Assembly: GCF_004786015.1 (NCBI RefSeq)
Contig: NZ_CP032096.1
Coordinates: 620,001-684,000 of the forward strand
Source: Hydrogenovibrio crunogenus
Lineage (GTDB): Bacteria; Pseudomonadota; Gammaproteobacteria; Thiomicrospirales; Thiomicrospiraceae
DNA length: 64,000 bases
Reading direction: 5' to 3'
Part shown: in pieces, positions 15,532 through 25,508 of the stretch
How positions within the stretch are numbered: the stretch's first letter is position 1
Layout of the letters: each line of letters starts with the position of its first letter
Notes under the pieces: generated by a model
The model's database searches: none
Seen by the model: the letters and a program-made list of their open reading frames with translations, nothing else
What the model was told of the DNA's origin: nothing
Position numbers and translations under genes: made by a program

Positions 15532-16722
15532 ATGAAGTTTAATTTACAGGAAACCATTTCTGCAGACGCGGGCATGCCAAAGATCAAGGTTGTTGGTCTC
15601 GGTGGCGGCGGCGGAAATGCTGTTGATTACATGGTGCGTTCAGAAGTTGAAGGCGTTGATTTTATTTGTGCAAATACCGATGTACAAGCACTGAAGAATT
15701 CTACGGTTGAAACATGTATTCAGCTGGGTGCTAACGGTTTGGGCGCAGGCGCGGATCCTGAAAAAGGGATGGAAGCGGCTAAAGAAAATATTGAACAGGT
15801 TAAAGAGGCGCTTAAAGGCGCGGACATGGTTTTTATCACGGCTGGAATGGGCGGTGGAACAGGAACCGGTTCTGCCCCCGTTGTTGCACAGGCAGCACGT
15901 GAAATGGGCATCCTGACGGTAGGGGTTGTCAGTCGTCCATTTGGTTTTGAGCGTCGAGCTAAAATTGCTGAAGCAGGTATTCAGCAACTAGCTGAGAATG
16001 TTGACTCATTGATTACGGTTCCGAATGATAAACTGTTAAAAGTATTGGGGCGTGATTTTGTTTTAGCCAAAGCATTCGACTATGCAAATGAAGTTCTTCA
16101 CGGAGCCGTTCAGGGTATTTCTGAGCTGGTCACTCGACCAGGGATGATTAACGTTGACTTTGAGGATTTACGTACAGTCATGTCTGAACGTGGCGTTGCC
16201 ATGATGGGTGTGGGGCACTCTTCTGGTGAAGATCGCGCAATTAAAGCGGCTGAGAAGGCCATTGCAAACCCTTTGTTGGAAGATATTTCTGTGTCGGGTG
16301 CAAAAGGTCTATTGGTTAACATTACATCGGGACTTGATTTCACGTTGGGTGAATTTAACGAAGTTGGTGATGTGATTGATCAAGTCGCTTCAGAAGATGC
16401 CAAAGTCATTATTGGAACATCTATCGATGAATCTATGACGGATGAAATTCGTGTCACAGTGGTGGCAACGGGTTTGTCGGAAGTCGGTGGTGCAAAACGT
16501 CCTGAGGTAGTTAAGCCTAATCTGCAAGCTGTTGAAGCCAGTAAGGCAGAAGAGAAAGTGGAAGCTGAGAAGGTGGCTTCAAGCTCAAATACTTCAGCGG
16601 AAAAGTCTTCACCAGAAGTTGTTCGTCCAAAAATGGTCGTAAACGGTGGTGTGACAGGTAGTGTCGACTCAAGTTCTAACTATCTCGATATTCCTGCTTT
16701 TTTACGTCGACAAGTCGATTAA
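15532..16722 (+). CDS. ftsZ: Cell division GTPase FtsZ
   Basis: A 396-residue tubulin-like GTPase that forms the division ring. The tubulin signature GGGTGTG is at residues 107-113, the N-terminal nucleotide loop is VVGLGGGGGNAV, and the T7 catalytic loop NVDFEDLRTVM is intact. The C-terminal tail ends in the FtsA/ZipA-binding peptide (YLDIPAFLRRQVD), after an acidic linker rich in Glu, Lys and Ser. These make it the genuine division FtsZ and not a divergent paralogue. AGGGGAG precedes the ATG. Its place between rsmH and ftsL is unusual: it normally follows ftsA, and no ftsZ is found between ftsA and lpxC here. A 100-bp gap before it may hold its own promoter. Confidence 0.97.
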   Translation: MKFNLQETISADAGMPKIKVVGLGGGGGNAVDYMVRSEVEGVDFICANTDVQALKNSTVETCIQLGANGLGAGADPEKGMEAAKENIEQVKEALKGADMVFITAGMGGGTGTGSAPVVAQAAREMGILTVGVVSRPFGFERRAKIAEAGIQQLAENVDSLITVPNDKLLKVLGRDFVLAKAFDYANEVLHGAVQGISELVTRPGMINVDFEDLRTVMSERGVAMMGVGHSSGEDRAIKAAEKAIANPLLEDISVSGAKGLLVNITSGLDFTLGEFNEVGDVIDQVASEDAKVIIGTSIDESMTDEIRVTVVATGLSEVGGAKRPEVVKPNLQAVEASKAEEKVEAEKVASSSNTSAEKSSPEVVRPKMVVNGGVTGSVDSSSNYLDIPAFLRRQVD

Positions 16723-16740
16723 TTACTTGTCAGTACGGTG

Positions 16741-16764
16741 ATGACTGAATGTTTTATTTAGTCA
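16741..16764. terminator. Hairpin between ftsZ and ftsL
   Basis: ATGACTGAAT and ATTTAGTCAT form a 10-bp stem (one G-T pair) with a 4-bp loop, 18 bp after the ftsZ stop. There is no clear T-run, so it may be an mRNA-stabilising or attenuating hairpin and not a full terminator. Confidence 0.45.
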
Positions 16765-16778
16765 TTCTGGACTAGCAT

Positions 16779-17135
16779 ATGGCAGTGCAAAAACTCCCTA
16801 AACTCGGTCAGTTTAAACAATTTAACTGGCAAGGTTTCTTTGCACTCCTTTTGCTGGCTCTTGTCTTTATTTCTCTGATATCCATCATCCAAGTTCAACA
16901 CCAAGTTCGTCATTTAGAAACGCAATATGCCAATGCATTGAAGCAGGAAGTGATTTTAAATGAAGAGCACGGCAAGCTAACATTAGAAAAACATCATTTA
17001 ACCGCTTTAGCACGGGTAGAGCATATTGCTAGAACACAGTTAAATATGACGCTAGACAAGACACCAGAAAATTTGAATTCTCAAACCATTATTTTGGAAA
17101 AACTTGATGCAGCCTCAGCAGAATCCGAAGACTAA
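16779..17135 (+). CDS. ftsL: Cell division protein FtsL
   Basis: A 118-residue bitopic membrane protein of the divisome that pairs with FtsB and FtsQ. It has a short cytoplasmic N-terminus, one membrane segment (FFALLLLALVFISLISII, about residues 20-38) and a periplasmic coiled-coil-like stretch rich in heptad Leu/Val. FtsL proteins are poorly conserved in sequence. The identification rests on length, topology, and position directly before ftsI, with which it overlaps by about 30 bp. Confidence 0.9.
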   Translation: MAVQKLPKLGQFKQFNWQGFFALLLLALVFISLISIIQVQHQVRHLETQYANALKQEVILNEEHGKLTLEKHHLTALARVEHIARTQLNMTLDKTPENLNSQTIILEKLDAASAESED

Positions 17136-18879
17136 TAGAGATTCGTTGATCTTCGCGTTGATCGTGATGTTGTTCATTGCCATTTTTGCCAAAGCATTTC
17201 ACGTCCAAATTATAGAGTCTGACTTTCTTCAAGATGAAGGCAATAAACGTCAAATAAGAAGTTTAGAAATTCCTGCTCCTCGAGGAGAAATTCTTGATCG
17301 AAATGGAAATGTCCTGGCGTTAAGCACTCCAATAGACTCTATTTGGGTGGATCCTAAAATTCTATCTTTCTATTTAGATTCTCAGCAACAAAAGCAGAAA
17401 ACCAATCTGGATAAACTGAGTGTCAGCGACTATAGCAAACGGCAAGCATTAATTGAAGAGAAAAAACAAGCCTATCAAACAATGTTGTCATTGCTTGGTG
17501 TTTCGGCCAGAAGTTTTACTCCCCAGGTTTTGGCGAAAAAAAATCGTCGCTTTTTGTATGTGAAACGCGGTGTTTTGCCTGAGTTGACTGCCAAGATTGA
17601 AGCACTGGATGTACCTGGGCTTTACGTCCAAAACCAATATAAACGATATTATCCTGCAGGCGAAGTGGTCGGACATTTAATTGGTTACACCAATATTGAT
17701 GACGTTGGGATTGCGGGGATAGAAAAGACATATGAAGACTGGTTGTCTGGGGTTGCAGGGAAAAAACAAGTCATCAAAGACCGTGCAGGAAGGGTGGTGG
17801 AGTTTGTAAAAGATATTCACCCTGCTGAACCGGGTAAGCCTATTACTTTGAGTATTGATAAAGATATACAGTTTTTTCTTTACCATGCCTTAAAAAAAAG
17901 CTTTATTAAGCATCAAGCCAGCTCGATTATGTCGGTTATTTTAAATGCTAAAACTGGGGAAGTTTTAGCGATGGTGTCCTTGCCTGCGTTTAACCCGAAT
18001 GATCGTAGTCAATTGAAAGGCGCGCGTTTAAGAAATCGTGTTATTTCAGATCGTATTGAGCCAGGGTCAACAGTCAAGCCTTTTATTATGGCAAAGGCAT
18101 TGGATTTGAACCTGATTCATTTGACTGACAAGATTCACACCTCACCCGGATCGATTCATATTCAAGGGCAACGTATCACGGATACTCGAAATCATGGTAC
18201 ATTGACGCCGGCGGAAGTGATCAAGTTTTCCAGTAATGTGGGCGCTACCAAAATTGCTTTGAAAATGACGCCAAATGATGAATGGCAAATGTATCATGAT
18301 GTGGGGTTTGGACAAGACTTGGGCCTGTTCTTGCCAGGAGAGACTTTGGGGTTTTTACGTCCTGCGAACGAATGGCAGACCATTGACCAGGCTTCAGCTT
18401 CGTTTGGTTATGGCTTTAATATTAATTTGATGCAGTTGGCACATGCCTATATGATTTTTGCCAACCAAGGTCGTATCAAACCTTTAAGTTTGTTAAAACT
18501 GAATGATGTACCTGAAGGTCATCAAGTGGTTTCGAAGGAAGCGGCAGAAGCTGTGCTTGAGATGATGGAAAAAGTAGTTGGGCGTAATGGAACCGCACCT
18601 CAAGCTAAAATTGAAGGGTACCGCATTGCCGGCAAGACCGGTACGGTTCATCGAACCAAAATAGGGGGGTATGAGCAGAATAAATACATTGCCCTGTTTG
18701 CGGGCATGGTGCCTGTTTCAAATCCAAAATATATTATGGTAACCGCCGTCAACGAGCCAAGCCGAGGAATCTATTATGGTGGTAAAGTCGCGGCGCCAAT
18801 TTTTAAAGAAGTCATGGAAGAAGTCTTGCGTTTAAAAAATGTTGCGCCTGATGAGAGGATAGAGGATGACCGTAAATGA
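17107..18879 (+). CDS. ftsI: Peptidoglycan D,D-transpeptidase FtsI (PBP3)
   Basis: A 590-residue class B penicillin-binding protein that crosslinks septal peptidoglycan. It has an N-terminal membrane anchor (FALIVMLFIAIFAKAF), the pedestal domain (RGEILDRNGNVLALS) and a transpeptidase domain with SxxK (GSTVKPF), SxN (SSN in IKFSSNVGATK) and KTG (GKTGTVHR). The start is ATG 17107, or the adjacent TTG 17104, inside the end of ftsL. The stop overlaps the murE start by 4 bp (ATGA). Confidence 0.97.
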   Translation: MQPQQNPKTNRDSLIFALIVMLFIAIFAKAFHVQIIESDFLQDEGNKRQIRSLEIPAPRGEILDRNGNVLALSTPIDSIWVDPKILSFYLDSQQQKQKTNLDKLSVSDYSKRQALIEEKKQAYQTMLSLLGVSARSFTPQVLAKKNRRFLYVKRGVLPELTAKIEALDVPGLYVQNQYKRYYPAGEVVGHLIGYTNIDDVGIAGIEKTYEDWLSGVAGKKQVIKDRAGRVVEFVKDIHPAEPGKPITLSIDKDIQFFLYHALKKSFIKHQASSIMSVILNAKTGEVLAMVSLPAFNPNDRSQLKGARLRNRVISDRIEPGSTVKPFIMAKALDLNLIHLTDKIHTSPGSIHIQGQRITDTRNHGTLTPAEVIKFSSNVGATKIALKMTPNDEWQMYHDVGFGQDLGLFLPGETLGFLRPANEWQTIDQASASFGYGFNINLMQLAHAYMIFANQGRIKPLSLLKLNDVPEGHQVVSKEAAEAVLEMMEKVVGRNGTAPQAKIEGYRIAGKTGTVHRTKIGGYEQNKYIALFAGMVPVSNPKYIMVTAVNEPSRGIYYGGKVAAPIFKEVMEEVLRLKNVAPDERIEDDRK

Positions 18880-20390
18880 AACAGTTGACTGATATCCTGA
18901 CTTTTTTTCAAGTACCTGAATCGGTAGTGGCAAGCGGTATGACTGATGTAGGTGTTTCGGCATTAACGATCGATTCTCGCCAAGTTGAGAGAGGCACTGC
19001 CTTTATTGCATTGCAAGGTGGCCAATCTCATGGAATGGCTTATGCTGGACAGGCAATTAAACAAGGTGCGAGTTGTATTCTGACGGATCGGGCAGGCCTG
19101 GTAGAATTTAATCACTCTCACCAACAAGCCCTGAATAAGATGTGCCCTGTTATTGAGATAGAGTCACTGGCTCAACAATTGGCGACCTTTGCTAAATGGT
19201 TCTACGACGCTCCAAGTGAGCGCGTTAAAGTGATTGGCGTAACGGGCACCAATGGCAAAACATCAAGCAGTCACTACATTGCCCAGATGTTGACCGCGTT
19301 AAATCAAAAAGTTGCGTTGCTGGGAACGTTGGGTAATGGCTGGTTCGGAAATTTGCACCCCAGCATAAACACCACCGTTGATGTGGTGATGCTGAATCAT
19401 TTGCTGAATGGCTTTGCTGAAGAGCAAGCGGACTATGTGGTAATGGAAGTCTCCTCTCACGCCATTGAGCTAGGGCGAATTAAAGGAATTGATTTTGATG
19501 TGCTTGCGATGACCCAAGTGACACGAGACCATCTAGATTTTCATAAAACGGAAGAAGCTTATCAGGCGGCAAAGAAAAAACTATTTTTAAATTACTCTGG
19601 TCGGTCTCATGTCATTAATGTCGATGATAAGGTGGGGCAAGCATTATTGCGAGAGTTGCCGTCTAAAGATACGATCGTAACGTATTCTCAAAAAACGGTA
19701 CAGGCCGATATCGCCTGCTTAGATAGTCATCTGGACACTTGCGGAATACAAGGGACTTTCAGAGTGAAAGGTACTTCTATTCCTTTTGAGGTACCTTTAA
19801 TGGGGCAGTTTAATCTAGAGAATGTGTTATGTGCCGTTTCTGTGATGGTAGCCTGTGGTTTAACGGAGCACCAGATAGAAAAGTCATTACTGTCTGTTAA
19901 AGCGGTGATAGGTCGAATGGAGCTGTTAACTCAGTCAGGGACACCTTCGGTACTGGTTGATTATGCACATACGCCAGATGCGTTGGAAGTGGTTTTAAAT
20001 GCAGTGCGACATCATGTTTCAGATAAAAAAACAACTTTATGGCTGGTGTTTGGTTGTGGAGGCGATCGCGATACGGGGAAACGCCCTTTAATGGGTAAAG
20101 TCGCAGAAACTTACGCAGATAAAGTGGTGCTGACTGATGATAACCCTCGAACAGAATTGCCGGAAGCGATTATGGCGGATATTAAAAAGGGAATGCAGCG
20201 CCCTGCACAAGTCATTCATAGTCGTCCAGAAGCGATTGCCTATGCAATTAAACAGGCATCAGAGCAAGATGTGGTGGTTATCGCCGGTAAGGGGCATGAA
20301 GAGTATCAGGAAATCCAAGGGAAGCGCTGGCCAATGAGTGACCAGAAGATCGTTAAAGATCTTTTGTCTGTAAAGATAAGCAAGGGTTGA
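18876..20390 (+). CDS. murE: UDP-MurNAc-tripeptide synthetase MurE (meso-diaminopimelate-adding)
   Basis: A 504-residue cytoplasmic Mur ligase adding the third amino acid to UDP-MurNAc-dipeptide. The ATP loop GTNGKT is at residues 124-129. The motif DNPR (in LTDDNPRTE), which selects meso-diaminopimelate over lysine, is present, so the peptidoglycan is of the usual Gram-negative type. It overlaps ftsI by 4 bp. A one-mismatch CCAGGCCTGG copy is at 19092-19101. Confidence 0.97.
   Translation: MKQLTDILTFFQVPESVVASGMTDVGVSALTIDSRQVERGTAFIALQGGQSHGMAYAGQAIKQGASCILTDRAGLVEFNHSHQQALNKMCPVIEIESLAQQLATFAKWFYDAPSERVKVIGVTGTNGKTSSSHYIAQMLTALNQKVALLGTLGNGWFGNLHPSINTTVDVVMLNHLLNGFAEEQADYVVMEVSSHAIELGRIKGIDFDVLAMTQVTRDHLDFHKTEEAYQAAKKKLFLNYSGRSHVINVDDKVGQALLRELPSKDTIVTYSQKTVQADIACLDSHLDTCGIQGTFRVKGTSIPFEVPLMGQFNLENVLCAVSVMVACGLTEHQIEKSLLSVKAVIGRMELLTQSGTPSVLVDYAHTPDALEVVLNAVRHHVSDKKTTLWLVFGCGGDRDTGKRPLMGKVAETYADKVVLTDDNPRTELPEAIMADIKKGMQRPAQVIHSRPEAIAYAIKQASEQDVVVIAGKGHEEYQEIQGKRWPMSDQKIVKDLLSVKISKG
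19092..19101. repeat. CCAGGCCTGG-like palindrome, variant GCAGGCCTGG, in murE
   Basis: One mismatch in the first base; read as Ala-Gly-Leu. Confidence 0.6.
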
Positions 20391-20403
20391 TAAGGATAAT
20401 ACG

Positions 20404-21825
20404 ATGACATGGAATTTAGCCGATCTTGTTGAGGCCGTAAACGGCGTGTTGGCGGGTGAGTTATTGGGGGATGAGCCGGTTGTTTTTACATCGGTGAGTA
20501 CGGATACGCGCACGCTAAAATCAGGCGCATTGTATATCGCAATTAAAGGCGAGCACTTTGATGGGCATGCTTTTATCGGAGAAGCGGTTCGCCAAGGTGC
20601 GGTTGCGGTTTTAATCTCTGAGCCGATGGAAACCGTTGTGCCTGCGGTTTTAGTGGATGATACGCGCATTGCCTTTGGTCAGTTTGCCGCCTGGCATCGC
20701 CAACAAATGCCGTTAAAAGGATTGGTTGGGGTCACCGGGTCAAACGGTAAAACGACTACAAAAGCACTGCTTGCACATATATTATCCAAGCAGACTCAGG
20801 TTCTCTCAACGCAAGGGAATTTCAATAATGATTATGGTTTGCCTCGTACCTTATTAGAATTATCAACATCGGATGATTATGCTGTAATCGAAATGGGGGC
20901 TAACCATGTCCGAGAGATTGCCTACCTCACGCAGCTTGCTAAGCCGGATGTTGCCGTCATTACATTGGCAGCGGGCGCCCACCTGGAAGGGTTTGGTTCT
21001 TTGGAAGGCGTGATTGAAACCAAAGGTGAAATTTTGGACGGTGTTTGCGAAGGCGGCAAGGCTGTTTTAAACACGGATTCTCCCGGGTTTGATTATTGGG
21101 TCGAAAAAAGCCAACAGTTAGGGTTGTCCATCCTCACATTTGGGCAAGCGCGCTTTGCAAATGTGCAAGTGACCAATTTTAAACAAACAGAAAACCAAAT
21201 AAGGTTTACGCTTGATTTGAATTGGCAGGCAGTACGTCAATCAAAAGATGTGACCATGCCTGTTTTAGGGATTCATAATGCCATGAATGCAGCCGCAGCA
21301 ACCGCAGCTTGCCTAGCATTAGGCTTGTCTTGGTCTGATATTTACCCAGGCCTGGTCGATTTTGATGGGGTTGCAGGACGGCTACAGCAGTCGAAATTGC
21401 CGAATGGGATTTTGATTGATGACAGTTATAACGCGAATCCTTCTTCCGTCAAAGCTGCGATTGATGCGCTGGTTCAGTTACCTGGTTCTTCAGCCGTTTG
21501 TTTGGGAAGCATGGCTGAGCTTGGCACTGAGTCTGAAGCTTTGCATCAAGAGGTTGCTGCTTTTGCCAAGGAGAGAGGGGTAAATCATTTGCTACTGTTC
21601 GGTGAAGCAACTCAATGCATGCAATCTGTTTTTGGAGAAGGGGCTAAGTGGTTTGATTCGCACGACGCCTTGGCCCAAGAGGTCATGGATTTAATCCAGC
21701 AAAATAAAATACAAAATTTACTCGTGAAAGGCTCCCGTTCAGCAAAAATGGAACAGGTCAGTCAAAAAGTGTTAGCCGCATTGGAAGCGAGCTCTTCCAC
21801 CAGTCATCAAAATAAGCAAGGATAA
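20404..21825 (+). CDS. murF: UDP-MurNAc-pentapeptide synthetase MurF
   Basis: A 473-residue Mur ligase that adds D-Ala-D-Ala to complete the cytoplasmic pentapeptide. The ATP loop is [12 protein letters not shown], and the central motif [13 protein letters not shown] and [10 protein letters not shown] are typical of MurF. It starts 13 bp after murE and is followed 5 bp later by mraY. The order murE-murF-mraY-murD is the standard dcw order. Confidence 0.97.
   Translation: MTWNLADLVEAVNGVLAGELLGDEPVVFTSVSTDTRTLKSGALYIAIKGEHFDGHAFIGEAVRQGAVAVLISEPMETVVPAVLVDDTRIAFGQFAAWHRQQMPLKGLVGVTGSNGKTTTKALLAHILSKQTQVLSTQGNFNNDYGLPRTLLELSTSDDYAVIEMGANHVREIAYLTQLAKPDVAVITLAAGAHLEGFGSLEGVIETKGEILDGVCEGGKAVLNTDSPGFDYWVEKSQQLGLSILTFGQARFANVQVTNFKQTENQIRFTLDLNWQAVRQSKDVTMPVLGIHNAMNAAAATAACLALGLSWSDIYPGLVDFDGVAGRLQQSKLPNGILIDDSYNANPSSVKAAIDALVQLPGSSAVCLGSMAELGTESEALHQEVAAFAKERGVNHLLLFGEATQCMQSVFGEGAKWFDSHDALAQEVMDLIQQNKIQNLLVKGSRSAKMEQVSQKVLAALEASSSTSHQNKQG
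21346..21355. repeat. CCAGGCCTGG palindrome in murF
   Basis: Exact copy, read as Pro-Gly-Leu (YPGLVDF). Confidence 0.8.
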
Positions 21826-21830
21826 ATGGT

Positions 21831-22916
21831 ATGCTGATTTATTTAACCGATTACCTCTCACAATATATTTCCGGCTTTAGTGTTTTTAATTATATTACGA
21901 TGCGTACCATTATGAGTGTGCTGACCGCACTGCTTATTTCCTTTGTGATTGGCCCGCGCGTGATTCGATGGTTGATTCGCTTAAAAGTTGGTCAAAGTAT
22001 TCGTTTGGATGGACCGGAAACACATCTGATTAAAACCGGAACGCCAACGATGGGCGGCGTCATGATTTTGTTTTCGGTTTCCATCGCCATTTTACTTTGG
22101 GGTAACTTAACCAATCATTATCTATTGATTGCCACCCTCACCATGCTTGGGTTTGGAGTGATTGGGTTTGTAGATGATTATAAAAAAGTGGTGTACAAAG
22201 ACCCGAACGGCATGCGTTCTCGTACCAAGTTCTTTTGGCAGTCGGTTGTGGGTTTGGTAGCGGCTTTCACGCTGTATTCTTTGGCAAAAGTGCCAGCGGA
22301 AACTCAGTTGTTGATTCCCTATATGAAAGATACCTTTATCTATTTAGGTGCCTGGACGGTTGTTTTGGCTTACTTCGTTATCGTGGGTACTTCGAATGCG
22401 GTCAATCTCACCGACGGTTTGGATGGTTTGGCGATTATGCCGACAGTGATGGTGGCGGGTGCATTGGGGGTGTTTGCTTATATGACTGGGCATTTATACT
22501 TTTCAGACTATTTACAAATTCCTTATATTCCTGGGGTGGGAGAGTTGGCTATTTTTTGTGCCGCTCTGGTCGGAGCCGGTTTAGGGTTCTTATGGTTTAA
22601 TGCCCATCCCGCACAGGTGTTTATGGGAGATGTCGGCTCTCTTGCAATCGGTGCGGCTTTAGGTGTGGTGGCTGTAGCCGTGCGTCAAGAATTGGTGTTG
22701 TTTATTATGGGAGGCATTTTTGTTGCTGAAACCTTATCTGTCATTTTACAAGTAGGCTCTTATAAGTTTCGAAATGGAAAACGTATCTTTTTGATGGCAC
22801 CATTGCATCATCATTTTGAGCAAAAAGGATGGCATGAATCGCAAGTCATCGTACGTTTCTGGATCATCACCATCTTATTGGTGTTGATTGGATTAGCCAG
22901 CTTAAAAATTCGATGA
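21831..22916 (+). CDS. mraY: Phospho-MurNAc-pentapeptide transferase MraY
   Basis: A 361-residue polytopic inner-membrane enzyme that makes lipid I from UDP-MurNAc-pentapeptide and undecaprenyl phosphate. It has about ten membrane segments. Family motifs include [10 protein letters not shown], the Asp-rich site [19 protein letters not shown] and the histidine cluster [15 protein letters not shown]. It begins 5 bp after murF. Confidence 0.97.
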   Translation: MLIYLTDYLSQYISGFSVFNYITMRTIMSVLTALLISFVIGPRVIRWLIRLKVGQSIRLDGPETHLIKTGTPTMGGVMILFSVSIAILLWGNLTNHYLLIATLTMLGFGVIGFVDDYKKVVYKDPNGMRSRTKFFWQSVVGLVAAFTLYSLAKVPAETQLLIPYMKDTFIYLGAWTVVLAYFVIVGTSNAVNLTDGLDGLAIMPTVMVAGALGVFAYMTGHLYFSDYLQIPYIPGVGELAIFCAALVGAGLGFLWFNAHPAQVFMGDVGSLAIGAALGVVAVAVRQELVLFIMGGIFVAETLSVILQVGSYKFRNGKRIFLMAPLHHHFEQKGWHESQVIVRFWIITILLVLIGLASLKIR

Positions 22917-22987
22917 TGAAAGCTGAGTAGAAACATTTAAAAAGTTGCATAGAACAACGAAGTTCAATAAAGAAAAGGATTGTCGAA

Positions 22988-24337
22988 GTGTATCTCGTTG
23001 CAGGATTAGGATTAACCGGTCAGAGTGTTTTAAATTATTTTGCCAGCCAGGGAGAGGCTTGTTATGCTCTGGACACGCGTCCTGAGTTTGATACGTCAGA
23101 GCTGGAAAAGGCTTATCCTGATGTTGAGTTTGCGACGGGAACCCTACCGACGCAATGGTGTGGGAAAATCGATTCTATTGTTTTGAGTCCGGGGATTCCC
23201 AAGTCTGAACCTTGGGTGAAGTTCTGTATTAACCAAGGCACTGAGGTGATTGGTGATATTGAACTGTTTGCTCGAGCAGCAGGTAAGCCCATTGTGGCGA
23301 TTACCGGTTCTAATGGGAAAAGTACGGTTACGACTTTGGTTGCGGAAGTCCTAAAAGAGGCCGGTTATGTCGTGGGTGTCGGTGGAAATATAGGCTGTCC
23401 CGCGTTGGATTTATTAACTCATCAAACCGAGTTCGACGTTTATGTTTTGGAGTTATCGAGCTTTCAATTGGAAACAACCTACTCCTTACAAACGATTGCG
23501 GCTACTGTGCTTAATATTTCAGAAGACCACATGGATCGTTATCTTGCTCTTGAAGATTATATTCAAGCCAAAATGACAATTTTAAATAACACCGAACTGG
23601 CTGTGCTGCCACTGGATTTTGAACGTGTCGGAATTGCTCGGCCAGGCGATGAAGTTCGATTCGGATTGAATTATGCTGAAGCGCTTCCTCCTAAAGAATA
23701 TGGGATCGTGATGAAAAACGGCCAGGCCTGGCTGGGGTGGGAAAGCCATGCGTCGGTTCCGGTGACGGCCATGGCTCAACAAGGTCTTCATCATCAGTTA
23801 AACGCTTTAGCGATGATGGCGTTATGTCGGCCATTTGAATTACCAGATACTGTATTTGAAAAAGTTCTTAAAGCCTTTAAAGGTCTACCGCATCGAACGC
23901 AAGTTGTGTTGGAGCAAGAAGGCATTTGTTGGGTTAATGACTCCAAAGGAACCAATGTGGGAGCAACTGTCACCGCCATCGAATCAATTAAGGAAACACT
24001 TGAAGGTCAAGTGATTTTGATTGCAGGGGGCGTGGGTAAAGATGCCGATTTTAAAGAATTGGGTCAAACCGTTTCCCAGTCATGTGGACAAGCAATTTTG
24101 TTCGGTCAGGATAAGGCGGTCATCGCGCAACAGCTTCCAAAGGATAAAGTACAACTAGTGGACACTTTATCAGAGGCTGTCTTGTTAGCTAAAACCATCG
24201 CAAAACCTGGAGATGCTGTTTTGTTTTCACCCGCTTGTGCAAGTTTTGATCAATTTAAAAATTATATCGACAGAGGAAATGCCTTCGAGGCTCTAGTGCA
24301 AGAGTTCATTGCCGATGAAGTTGGAGGCAAAAGCTAA
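22988..24337 (+). CDS. murD: UDP-MurNAc-L-alanine:D-glutamate ligase MurD
   Basis: A 449-residue cytoplasmic Mur ligase adding D-glutamate. The N-terminal Rossmann part VAGLGLTGQSV, the ATP loop ITGSNGKST and the motif WVNDSKGTNVGAT are typical. The start is a GTG at 22988; an earlier start is unlikely because the Rossmann motif begins at residue 3. It is separated from mraY by 71 bp, the largest gap in this part of the operon. An exact CCAGGCCTGG copy lies at 23722-23731. Confidence 0.96.
   Translation: MYLVAGLGLTGQSVLNYFASQGEACYALDTRPEFDTSELEKAYPDVEFATGTLPTQWCGKIDSIVLSPGIPKSEPWVKFCINQGTEVIGDIELFARAAGKPIVAITGSNGKSTVTTLVAEVLKEAGYVVGVGGNIGCPALDLLTHQTEFDVYVLELSSFQLETTYSLQTIAATVLNISEDHMDRYLALEDYIQAKMTILNNTELAVLPLDFERVGIARPGDEVRFGLNYAEALPPKEYGIVMKNGQAWLGWESHASVPVTAMAQQGLHHQLNALAMMALCRPFELPDTVFEKVLKAFKGLPHRTQVVLEQEGICWVNDSKGTNVGATVTAIESIKETLEGQVILIAGGVGKDADFKELGQTVSQSCGQAILFGQDKAVIAQQLPKDKVQLVDTLSEAVLLAKTIAKPGDAVLFSPACASFDQFKNYIDRGNAFEALVQEFIADEVGGKS
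23722..23731. repeat. CCAGGCCTGG palindrome in murD
   Basis: Exact copy within GCCAGGCCTGGC, read as Gln-Ala-Trp (NGQAWLGW). Confidence 0.8.
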
Positions 24338-24338
24338 T

Positions 24339-25508
24339 ATGCCGATACGTGATTGGCGCCAACACAGTCAAAGCTGGTCAATTGATTATTGGCTGATAGG
24401 CACGCTGGCGATTTTGATTACACTTGGGTTGACGATGGTTGCTTCCAGTTCAATCGCGATCAGTGAAAAGCGTTTTGGTGATCCGACACATTATTTATTA
24501 AGACAAATGTTTTCGATGGGGTTGGGGATTGTAGCGGCCTACATTGTGCTGAACATTCCCCTTTCCTTTTGGCGAAAACATCGAGGACAATTATTTATTG
24601 TCGGACTGATTTTATTGGTAATGGTCTTGATCTTCGGGCGTGAGATCAACGGGAGTAAACGCTGGTTACCACTCGTGGTAATGAACTTTCAGGTATCGGA
24701 ATTTATGAAAATTGCGGTGGTTGTTTTCATGGCGGGCTACCTAGATCGCCATGCCACGGCAGTACGAGAAAGTTTTGAGGCCGTTATCCGGCTGGCGTTG
24801 CCGTTTGGGGTCATGGCAATTCTGCTGCTATTAGAACCTGATTTCGGTAGTACGTTTGTTATTGCCGTTATTATTACAGGGATGTTGTTGATTGCCGGAG
24901 CTCCTTGGCGCTTTTTTGTGATGACGGTGTTGCCGATTGCAACCTTATTGGTGATGATGGTCATTACTTCTCCATATCGTATGGCGAGGGTAACCAACTT
25001 TTTGGATCCCTGGTCTGACCCGTTCGGTCATGGGTATCAGTTGACACAAGCCTTGATTGCTTCCGGAAGAGGAGAGTGGTTCGGTGTGGGTATCGGTGAA
25101 AGTGTACAAAAGCTTTTGTATTTACCCGATGCGCATACTGATTTTCTATTTTCAATCTACGCTGAAGAATATGGATTGATTGGGGTCGCTTTCTTAGCAT
25201 TATTGTATTTAACTTTGCTGTATCGCTGTTTTAGAATAGGGCGCAAAGCCTTTAACCAAACCAATTACTTTGGCGGGTTAATTGCCTATGGTGTCGGGAT
25301 TTGGATTGTGCTGCAAGCTATGATTAACATGGGAGTCAATCTAGGGCTTTTCCCAACCAAAGGGTTAACTCTGCCTTTTATGAGTTATGGTGGGTCCAGT
25401 GTCTTAATGTTGTTTATTGGTGTCGCGATGGTGTTAAGAGTTGATCAGGAAACGCGACAAGCGGCTCTGGAAGATCGCATTGATGAAAGTGGACAAACTA
25501 AACGATGA
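24339..25508 (+). CDS. ftsW: Septal peptidoglycan glycosyltransferase FtsW
   Basis: A 389-residue SEDS-family protein with about ten membrane segments. It polymerises septal glycan strands from lipid II together with FtsI. Family features: GREINGSKRWLPL (with the Asn-Gly-Ser-Lys-Arg-Trp block), LLLEPDFGST, and the C-terminal TKGLTLPFMSYGGSS. I chose the ATG at 24339 (MPIRDW) because GGAGG lies just upstream, rather than an in-frame start inside murD at 24309. The stop overlaps the murG start by 4 bp. Confidence 0.96.
   Translation: MPIRDWRQHSQSWSIDYWLIGTLAILITLGLTMVASSSIAISEKRFGDPTHYLLRQMFSMGLGIVAAYIVLNIPLSFWRKHRGQLFIVGLILLVMVLIFGREINGSKRWLPLVVMNFQVSEFMKIAVVVFMAGYLDRHATAVRESFEAVIRLALPFGVMAILLLLEPDFGSTFVIAVIITGMLLIAGAPWRFFVMTVLPIATLLVMMVITSPYRMARVTNFLDPWSDPFGHGYQLTQALIASGRGEWFGVGIGESVQKLLYLPDAHTDFLFSIYAEEYGLIGVAFLALLYLTLLYRCFRIGRKAFNQTNYFGGLIAYGVGIWIVLQAMINMGVNLGLFPTKGLTLPFMSYGGSSVLMLFIGVAMVLRVDQETRQAALEDRIDESGQTKR

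Noticed and set aside
15532-16722. Possibility that the misplaced ftsZ is a divergent paralogue (TubZ/CetZ-like)
   Set aside because: The GTPase signature, T7 loop and C-terminal ZipA/FtsA-binding peptide are all canonical, and no other ftsZ is seen in the dcw cluster.
20056-20066. GCGATCGC-like HIP1 sequence
   Set aside because: It occurs only a few times in the window; unlike CCAGGCCTGG it is not clearly enriched.
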